Assembly: GCA_023213315.1 (NCBI GenBank)
Contig: JAKCPI010031616.1
Coordinates: 62,001 to 126,000, forward strand
Direction: 5' to 3'
Length of the DNA: 64,000 nt
Source of the DNA: Euborellia annulipes
Taxonomy: Eukaryota > Arthropoda > Insecta > Dermaptera > Anisolabididae
In this document: piece by piece, positions 56,235 to 64,000 of the stretch
Layout of the letters: the number at the start of each line of letters is the position of its first letter
Position numbering within the stretch: position 1 is the first letter of the stretch
The notes under the pieces: generated by a model
Databases searched by the model: none
Told to the model about the DNA's origin: nothing
What the model saw: the letters and a program-made list of their open reading frames with translations, nothing else
Translations under genes and position numbers: made by a program

Positions 56235-56890
56235 TTATAAATTATCTATTTAAAATAAAACAAAAAGATTAAATAAAATTTTAAAATTGTTTTTCTATGT
56301 GATGACGTAGGTTCACTTTTGTTAGCGATTAAGAATTTGCTTTCCATAATAAAATTCACGATATGTGTCAAGTACGCGTAGTAAGCACCGAGGATTTCCT
56401 AGATGAAGTTATGTGAGAACTGCTTCATTGACAGGAATGTATTACAAAACACCGCCTAGGAACCTCTAATGTCGTCTAGTGTGCACCGAGCTTAATTAAT
56501 AACATTTATGCGGGTATTATTGTTGAATAGAGAATCGTAAATAAATACAAAATTTCATGAGAATTGGAAAAATCTTTTTTTAAATGTGTAAAAAGCTCCA
56601 AAGGGGACCCCCTTTTGAACGGAAATTAACATACAAAATCCCCATAGGGATTTAACATTGGTTCTATGGAAGGAAGGGATGGAAAATGAATTTGGAAAAG
56701 AAACCTCTTTTAGGCAAGGAGAAAGGCTTATAGGGCTAGATTGAAATTTCTGTTACTATATTGCTGGTTGGCTTCGTGCTGGGGTATTTGTGGCTGAATG
56801 GAAATCTCCGAAATTGAGAATGATTTTTTTTTTTTTAAATAAAACACTTTTTTGAAATTTTTGGTTTTTAATATGAATTTGTTTTTTTGT
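56235..56890. other. Spacer with no recognised feature
   Basis: Slightly more complex than most spacers, for example ACACCGCCTAGGAACCTCTA near 56449, but no open frame or repeat match. Confidence 0.4.
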
Positions 56891-56896
56891 TTTTTT

Positions 56897-57547
56897 ACTT
56901 TCTCTTACCTCTATATATATGTTAATGTATATAGAGAGAAAGTATTGGATTCATGTCCAAAATTCGATGTCGAGATTTTGATGGATATACACTTTGAGCC
57001 CCTGAATCCAAAAAAGTGGTTTTCGCGACATGGACTGACTGTCTGTGTGTCTGTGTGTGTCTGTGGGTGTTCAATTTTAAGCACGAAGGAATTGAGCTAG
57101 GAGACTGAAATTTTATATATAAGTTAAACACCCCCCGGGAGCGTGAAAATAAGCTTTTAATCAAAATCGGCCAAAGAGTACTAGTACTTTACTGATGTAC
57201 TTTTTCAGTTTTTTTCGATTTTCTCAAAATTTGCTACAACGATTTTTTAAAAAATTCAAAAATCAATTATTTTTTAGATGCTCTTTAAAATGTATATTCT
57301 TATTTTGCCATTGAATTCTTCTGAAGACCACTTTACTCTTGTATTTCATAGGAAAGATAGGAGAAATGGTTGCCATGGTAACAAAATATAAATATTTTGC
57401 CATTCTTTAAATTTTACATCTGAATAAAAATGTTCCGTACTGTCGGGAACTAAACACAAAAATCTGGTGTGACAAGCACAGTACACAACTTTCGATTACA
57501 GAAAGTAAGAGAAAGTTGTGTGCTGTGCGCCAGTCACGCCAGATTTT
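56897..57547 (-). repeat. Family A element, full copy, reverse
   Basis: 3' hairpin 56897-56945, GTCT microsatellite 57030-57068, 5' hairpin 57460-57547. Confidence 0.87.
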
Positions 57548-57860
57548 TTTACCGTAGATTAATTTCAAAAGAATTTAAATATTAATAGTTTTACTTTAAT
57601 AGACTATTATTTTGGATCCGCTAGAAATGCGTGCAGATAAATAGCACGAGCATCCAACATGTTCATTAGTCAATTGGTGATTACAAAAATAAAAAGAAAA
57701 GGAAATACACAAAAAGTGATTCATTAAAAATAAGAATATCAACTCATTTATTAAATAACAGTAAGAAGAAATATTTCATTAAGCAACAGGCGAGAGTTTA
57801 AAAGAAAGAAAAGCCAAAAATAGGGTGGTTCAGGACAAAATAATTTATTTTAATTAGAGC

Positions 57861-57893
57861 GAAGTTTCGGATCTAGTTTATGACCATCTTAAT
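57861..57893 (-). ncRNA. Degenerate hammerhead-like motif
   Basis: Minus strand ATTAAGATGG, GATCC, GAAACTTC. Two core positions changed. Confidence 0.3.
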
Positions 57894-57949
57894 GGGACAA
57901 TTTATTGACTCAAAACATTTCAAACATTGAATAAGCCTCCACAAAGGCA

Positions 57950-58140
57950 TACCGAGGGAAGGGGGGGGGGAGGCGGTCCGCCCCAAGCCCCGAGCCGGCA
58001 TAGGCCCCCAAATATTTAGCTTTGATAGGGAAAGGGCCCGGGGCCCTCAGGGCTCAAAAAAAAACCCGAAAAATTTAATAAAAATTTGTTTTTGAGGCCC
58101 CGGGGCCCTAAAACCAAAAATTTGGCGTGATTCATTCCTT
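57950..58140. mobile_element. G/C-tract transposon remnant
   Basis: GGGCCCGGGGCCCTCAGGGC matches the internal unit of 47456-47846 in reverse. No termini or duplication. Confidence 0.4.
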
Positions 58141-58456
58141 CAATTCCTGGCTGCCTATAGTCTGCTCAACACATTTTGGACTCGATCGCAATACTTTCTT
58201 TCTATATATGATTGAAAGTAAAACAGAATCCAATGTAATAATATAAAATAGGGTATTAAAAATTTCTTATTACAGGCGAATTAAATCCTTTTAAATAATG
58301 ATGGTAGGCCTAATGATACTTTAAAGATAAAAAAGTGCAAATCGTTTTACGTTAAAGAATTAATGTAATAAAATGGATGCATGTCATTTTTCCGGTCATT
58401 AGATTCAAATTAAACTCCTGCAATTTTATCATTAAAATCAAAAATAATTTAAAAAT

Positions 58457-58695
58457 ATCTGGTGTGACTGATCGCACAGAACACAACTTTCAATTAACGA
58501 AAATAAGAGAAAGTTGTGTGCTGTACGATCAGTCACACCAGATATTTGGTGTCGTCATATATTCAGTTTCCGCAGATATATTAGAATTTAATATGTACAA
58601 TTTAATAGGCCTATATTTATATTTTGCTACCATGGCAACTATTTCTCTTAACTTTCCTCTGAAGTACAATAGTAAAGTGTGCTTCAAACAATTTA
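58457..58695 (+). repeat. Family A element, 5' part
   Basis: 5' hairpin 58457-58545 with arms better matched than in most copies, then the sequence up to TTCAAACAATTT. Confidence 0.78.
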
Positions 58696-58699
58696 GCAA

Positions 58700-59160
58700 C
58701 TCCTCTCCGAATAATAGGTATAATAGAATTTTATTATATTCTAATCCCTTAGATTTCTAAGTTATCGTGTTAACTAACACTCACAATCCAATTAGATTTT
58801 AACTATAATATTAACCGTAACCAAGACAGTATTTGATATTGATATTTCGTTTCTTTTGTAAGAATTGGTACTGTGGGACTACAATGTCCTCTGGCTAACG
58901 GAGGAAATAAATAATAAAAAAAAAAAGTATTAATCGTGAGGCCTAGTTGGAACATTATGTATTTAAAAGAAATTAAAAACACTAGCTCATAAGTTTAATG
59001 ATTTATTTTTAATAAATCATTGGAATTTATAACCTAGTGTTTTTAATTTTTCATAAATAATTCCAAAAATTGAGCTCAAAGAGGACGAGAAATATAAAAA
59101 TTTGAAGTATAATTTTTTTAACGATTATATGTTGTATATACGAGAAAGTAAAAAGTTAAT
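58700..59160. other. AT-rich spacer with a small inverted repeat
   Basis: AAATTAAAAACACTAGCT (about 58970) pairs with CCTAGTGTTTTTAATTTTT (about 59032). The right end (59110-59157) is a family B 3' hairpin remnant. Confidence 0.45.
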
Positions 59161-59164
59161 GTTG

Positions 59165-59294
59165 AGACAATAATTAAGAGGCCGCTACACGCGGCGCGGG
59201 CCTCTGTTAAGTATTGCATGCGAGCTTCCTATTTGAAAAAACTATAAGCCTATATCAATGAGAGAAGCTCATCGAAAGCGGGCACGGCAGCTAG
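59165..59294 (+). mobile_element. Possible Helitron 3' region
   Basis: GC-rich GCTACACGCGGCGCGGGCC and, at the end, GGCACGGCAGCTAG followed by T. 5' end unclear. Confidence 0.45.
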
Positions 59295-59326
59295 TCTTTT
59301 TTCGTAAATTTGTACCATTTGACAAT

Positions 59327-60276
59327 CAAGGGCAAATACAGGGGGGGGGGGGGGTAAAGGGGATTATTACCCCCCTGAGATTTGAAAAAAAAAATACTTT
59401 TTTTCCGAATAAAATTTATTTTTAATGTAAAATTATAAAAATTAATACTTAAAAATTTGTTTTGCATTTATATTCTAGCAAACCCAAGTGCAGAATGCGC
59501 CTTTAAATTTCCGAAATTAAGAAAAAAAATCTAGTGTGACTGGCGCATAGCACACAACTTTCTCTTACCTTCGGTAATCGAAAGTTGTGTTCTGTGCTTG
59601 TCACACCAGATTTTTTGTGTCGACATGTATTTAGTTTCCGACAGTAAGGTACATTCGATTTTCAAGATGTACTATTTATAAGTATGGGAAAATATTTATA
59701 TTTTGTTACCATGGCAACCATTTCCTCTATCTTTTCTATCAAGTATAAGAGTAAAGTGGTCTTCAAACAATTTTGAGGTCAAAACGAGAATATACATTTG
59801 AAAGAGCATCTAAAAAATAATTGATTTTTGAATTTTAATCAAAGTCGTTAAAGCGAATTTTGAGAAAATCGAAAAAAACTGAAAAAGTACATCAGTAAAG
59901 TACTAGTAATCTTTGGCCGATTTTGATTAAAAGCTTATTTTTCCGGTCCCGGGGGTGTTTAACTTAAATATAAAATTTCAGCCTCATAGCTCGCTCAATT
60001 CCTTCATGCTTAAAATTGAACACACACCCACCCCACACACACACACACACACACAGACAGACCATGTCGCGAAAACCACTTTTTTGGATTCAGGGGACCT
60101 CAAAACGTGTATATCCATCAAAATCTCTACATCGAATTTTTGACATGAATCCAATACTTTCTCTCTATATATATATTACATATATACATAGGTAAGAGAA
60201 AGTAATAGTGTGCTGTGCGACCAGTCACACCAGATTACCCCCCCCCTCCCGAGAAACACCTCTGGATCCACCCTTG
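59327..60276 (-). mobile_element. hAT-type element enclosing a full family A copy
   Basis: Ends CAAGGGCAAATACAG and CTGGATCCACCCTTG flanked by a perfect duplication TTGACAAT (59319-59326, 60277-60284). A full family A copy (59531-60206) sits inside; the sister element at 60826 shows the empty site. Confidence 0.88.
59531..60206 (+). repeat. Family A element, full copy inside hAT
   Basis: Both hairpins, ACAC/CCAC microsatellite at 60022-60058. The right junction abuts GTGTGCTGTGCGACCAGTCA, a half family A hairpin that belongs to the host hAT. Confidence 0.9.
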
Positions 60277-60613
60277 TTGACAATCTCTATTTTAAATTTT
60301 ATTTAGATCTTATAAAAATTTAATCTAGGATTTTTTTTTTTTTTTAAAAAAAAAAAAATGGGGGATTTTGAAAAAAAAAATAATTAAATAAATCCTGGGA
60401 AACCAACCCCGCGCTTGGTTTCTAAAGTATCAATGATGAATGACATTTGACAACACCTCTAGTCTCTCTGCCACTTGGGGAGGGGGGTAATCTAATGTTT
60501 GAGTTGCAATCAATCCCGTGAATTGGATGTCTTCCACCACTGCACATCTCTATTAAAATAAAAATAAAGTAAATCTCTAGATAAGGGAGTTCGCGAGGTC
60601 AAAATTAGCCTGA

Positions 60614-60660
60614 CTAGGTGCCCACCGAAGGCGGGCGATGCCGCAGGTTAAGTTTAAATG
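60614..60660 (-). mobile_element. Helitron 3' end, reverse
   Basis: Minus strand reads GCCCGCCTTCGGTGGGCAC then CTAG followed by T. The hairpin CCCGCC/GGTGGG (imperfect) precedes the end. Confidence 0.55.
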
Positions 60661-60825
60661 AAAAATTACGAGAAACAGGTCAGCCAATTGCATGAAAAAA
60701 GGTATAGATAAACTGCAAGAATATTCCTAAGTTTTGGAGAATTATCCTATACTTATGTTTGTAATATGCTAATCTATATTACGTAGGCCTACCTATTAAC
60801 CCAACAAACAAACTTGTCCTGACTT

Positions 60826-61060
60826 CAAGGGCGGATCCAGAGGTGTTTCTCAGGGGGTAATCTGGTGTGACTTGTCGCACAGCACAATTTTTTCTTAATT
60901 TCTGTAATTTAAAGGCGCATTCTGTACTTGTTTGCCAGAATATAAATACAAATCAAATTTTTAAGTATTAATTTTAAAAATTTTACATTAAAAATAAATT
61001 TTTTTTTTTTTGAAAAAAAAAGTATTTTTTTCAAATCTCGGGGGGGGGGGGGGGGAATTA
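60826..61060 (+). mobile_element. hAT-type element, right end truncated
   Basis: CAAGGGCGGATCCAGAGG left end and the same interior as 49632-49881, including half a family A hairpin. The right end runs into a family A 3' remnant (61067-61092). Confidence 0.65.
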
Positions 61061-61099
61061 CCCCTTAACATATATAGAGGCAAGAGAAAGTATAAAATA

Positions 61100-61430
61100 A
61101 AGTAAAGTAAAAAATGAGAAATTAACTAGCCACTCGCGCGAAAGTATAAATGCGGTTTTAGGGCTTAGAACTCATAGGTATCAATTAGTAGGTCTATAGA
61201 ATAATAATAAAAATTTTTAGTGAAGGTTGTATTTAATAGAATACCAAGAATAAATTATTCTTAAACGGATATATAATAACGAGGAAATTTCTTTATTAAA
61301 AATTTTAATTATTTCCTTTATTTAAAGGTGCGTGCTAGTGCATTTAATCCCCCCCCCCCCCGTGACATCATATATATTCTTTTATTTATGAACTGCATAT
61401 TTTAAAATAAAAGGACAAACAATTTTTTTA
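61100..61430. other. AT-rich spacer
   Basis: C tract at 61351-61360; no gene. Confidence 0.4.
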
Positions 61431-61434
61431 TGTT

Positions 61435-61601
61435 CAGTGAGTGCCAATCAAAGCTATCGACATGTGATTATTTCATTGTTTGAAAAATTTTAAAATTTTT
61501 AATTGTAACGTTTGAAAATTTCAATAAAAAATTTTTCTTTTATAAAAACAATGAAATAAACAGATGTGGAAAACACATAGAATTTACTTGGGCACTTATT
61601 G
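61435..61601. mobile_element. Diverged Tc1/mariner-type MITE
   Basis: CAGTGAGTGCC...ATGTGATTATTTCATTG at the left and CAATGAAATAAACAGATGTG at the right resemble 33662-33872. Confidence 0.6.
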
Positions 61602-61619
61602 TCCATCTAATAAAGATAG

Positions 61620-63436
61620 ATGCATGGGCGTATTCGGGGAGGAGTGAGGTCCCAAAAGTCTTCGCGAAATCTAAAAGATTATTTAATAATTCAAGTTTTG
61701 AAGTTTTATTTATTCATCTTAAGTAGCCAAAATGTCAAATCCAATATTATTGAAATGGAATTTAACACAGGATAACACAAATTAAAGAAAATATAAGCTG
61801 AATGTTATGGATTGGAAGAGAGCAAGTACAGGTGCATCAAATAAAGAGAGCCTTTGGATTAGCAAGGATTTTTTGACTTTGCGAAGGCTTTAGGGCCGCC
61901 CACTTTGTTTCCTTTCCTAAAACGCCACTGGTTTCATCTCTCCAAATATAATTTTATTGATAATTTCCAACCTGGTTTTAATCAAAGCTAAAGATTTTTC
62001 TATTAAATTTTAGTAAGCTAATTTAGAGACGATTTTAACATTATTTTCACCTAATCCACAAACTATCTTTTCACCTAATTAAGGAATTTTTTTTTTTATA
62101 ATGAATAATTGCGATTTGTTAGATATGTTCTTGTAGAAAACTAAGATGTATCTATAATTTATTTCATTTTAACTAAAGGAAATAAACTATTATCTGATTA
62201 TACAATTCTTGAGATTTAACTCAAGTATTTAATTATTACGCTCATGTTGTATTGAATTAAAATTATGAGGACAAATCTTTTCTGAAAGGTTAAATAATAT
62301 TTTTTTTTAAAGACGTCATTCCACGTTTGATAATAAATAAGAGACAAGCTATTTATTTAATGGTTAAAGAATATAGGTCTAATCAGAAAGTATAATCTTA
62401 GCCCCAAGCAAATAGTTTTTTGTTCTTTATAAAAGATTTTTATATTAACCAAAGAATGTATCTTAATAAAAATTATTATTTAATGATGGAAATGAACTTT
62501 TGTCTCAAATTGGGATTATCACCATTCTATGATATGCCACTTTGGTGGATTAAATGGATTGTTAGCTCATTATAATATAAATTGGTTCCTAATGCCAGGA
62601 GAAAGAGGAAGGAGAGCAGAGAAGCCACCCCAGCCCTACCTCCTTCCTTTGGACAGAAAAAATATGAGGTCTCTAATTTTACAAAAGTCCTTTATAAAGG
62701 CTTATTTGAATCCGGAACTAAATCTTTGTAAGTTCCATTACCCACTTGAATGTTTCTCTGCCTATCCGCCTCGCCTACTTCACGAATTTTGGCCCCCACC
62801 CTTAACAAATTCTTGAATCGCCACTCCCCTAATCTAATTATAATAGTAAATATACACTGTAAAATTCTGATGTCAGAACTTGGAATATGAAATTTTATAA
62901 AAATCCACCATTCAATTGAATTTCTCAATAAGTTATAATATTCCAACTGATGGAACTTCAATATAGGAATGGGCTATTCAGAACAATATCTCTTATAATA
63001 TAAGAGAGATATTTTATTATATAAATATCAAAATTTTTACGATTAAAATATTTCCTTGCTCTAGAGCGAGGATCAGTGAAAATAAAACAATTATCTATCT
63101 GTTTTGAAGGAAATGATTTTCTCAAGTTTTTATTAATTCTTTAGGGAAAAACTCGTGAAAAACTAGATAATCATTTTTAAGTATATTATTTCAAAGTTTA
63201 AAATGAAACGAAAAAAGTTTATCTCCGTAAAACTTCACATTTGATTTACAATTGATATAAATAGAAATGAACTAACAATTTTTCACGATTTTTCACAGCA
63301 GTAGAGAGCATTAACTCCTAGGTATATCTGGTTTTTTACGAACAGCCTCAGAATTAACTCTATATTTTTCAGATTTACACATATATATGCGTATATTTAG
63401 TTAAAAAATAATTAGAATTTAAACATTTCAAGAGAA
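61620..63436. other. AT-rich spacer
   Basis: Contains a lone arm (61803-61858) of the inverted repeat at 25689-26008. A 95-codon frame at 62529-62816 has no family features. No other gene or repeat recognised. Confidence 0.45.
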
Positions 63437-63442
63437 ACTCAC

Positions 63443-63557
63443 CAAATTAAGGATCACTGGAATTAAGGACGGGGTTGGTTGGTTATCTCAGACCAGTGTG
63501 TTGTCAGCTTTACTACTGAAGAGACACCAAAATGGTTGAAATGGTAGAGCTCTGAAC
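63443..63557 (-). repeat. Exon-like dispersed module, copy 3
   Basis: 115-base minus-strand block between ATTCAG and GTGAGTTT, starting GTTCAGAGCTCTACC. Flank similarity to copies 1 and 2 extends on both sides. Confidence 0.4.
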
Positions 63558-63908
63558 CTGAATGAACAAGAATAAAATAATGAAGAAAAGTATAAATAAC
63601 TATATATATAAAATTTATATATGCTTGGTGAGTGTGGGCAAAAAAGGATTATATAATTTCCAATGTGAAGCAAAGCCAAGTATTTAAAAATATTTTGTTT
63701 TTTAATAATTCATTACCAGAATAGAAGCAAAAATTTTAATTTATTTCTATTGTCTCTATTAATGTATATTAGAATAAAATAGGCAAAAATCCCTCTATTA
63801 GACCTATATATAATTTTAAAACTGGGGACATTCAATACTATAAAAGAAAAAATTTTGGCTGCGTTTTCTTCTAACTTTCATTCCTGATATTAATTAATTA
63901 TATTAGTG

Positions 63909-64000
63909 CAGTGAGTGCCAAAGTCCCACCCATGCGTTTACTAGATGTGATTATTCCATTGTTTTTATAAAAGAGGATGGAATTTTTTACTGGGAAATTT
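63909..64000 (+). mobile_element. Tc1/mariner-type MITE, cut by window end
   Basis: CAGTGAGTGCCAAAGTCCCACCC... matches the left end of 33662-33872; the right end lies beyond the window. Confidence 0.65.

Noticed and set aside
58377..58760. 127-codon frame
   Set aside because: Overlaps the family A 5' hairpin and body, with unrelated sequence at either end.
62529..62816. 95-codon frame with proline-rich segments
   Set aside because: No family features, no splice or poly(A) support, and the reverse strand is open too.

Overview
This is a eukaryotic nuclear window, about two-thirds A+T, with almost no long open reading frames. It looks like an insect genome (best guess hemipteran-type, not proven). 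The only gene I recognise with confidence is the 3' half of an insect odorant receptor (7tm_6 family). It has five exons between 2094 and 6127 with consensus splice sites, intact frames, the family's C-terminal signature and a poly(A) signal. Its 5' exons are probably upstream of base 1. No rRNA, functional tRNA, CRISPR array or bacterial-type operon is present.

Nearly everything else is mobile DNA. (1) hAT-type non-autonomous transposons: ten copies carry matching or near-matching 8-bp target duplications (332-676, 1093-1485, 2434-2702, 3856-4058, 4560-4959, 21007-21281, 24837-25023, 47456-47846, 49134-53813 with two more nested inside it, 59327-60276). Three of them lie in introns of the receptor gene. 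(2) A family of roughly 690-bp modular elements with a large hairpin at the 5' end, an internal CA/ACAG microsatellite and a second hairpin at the 3' end. There are more than 20 full or partial copies on both strands, including a head-to-tail dimer at 15678-17057, and two sister families share the layout. (3) tRNA-derived SINEs, four with clear target duplications. (4) Helitron ends, including one complete 330-bp element at 14590-14919. (5) Small TIR elements of Tc1/mariner type.

The most interesting layer is a set of about 20 short dispersed motifs that fit the type I hammerhead ribozyme core (CTGANGA, stem II, GAAA, palindromic stem III, TC). Stem I and stem II pairing is kept by different base pairs in different copies. 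Many copies sit in the arms of large inverted repeats (9229-9893, 25689-26008, 26788-27037, 29669-30074, 43035-43388), always minus strand in the left arm and plus strand in the right arm. Hammerheads are known from Penelope-like retroelements and retrozymes. No reverse transcriptase is visible here, so these are probably short, non-autonomous or truncated relatives.

Layout: 1-6.2 kb odorant receptor 3' half with transposons in its introns; 6.2-10 kb repeats, a possible two-exon mini-ORF and a hammerhead palindrome; 10-12.3 kb AT-rich with a GC-richer island; 12.3-28.7 kb dense hairpin elements, SINEs, Helitrons and hammerheads; 28.7-36.3 kb sparse repeats; 36.3-38.1 kb the least repeat-like stretch, with weak exon candidates; 38.5-48 kb repeats; 49.1-53.8 kb nested hATs; 54-64 kb repeats and AT-rich spacer. 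Long stretches hold nothing I can name and are marked so.
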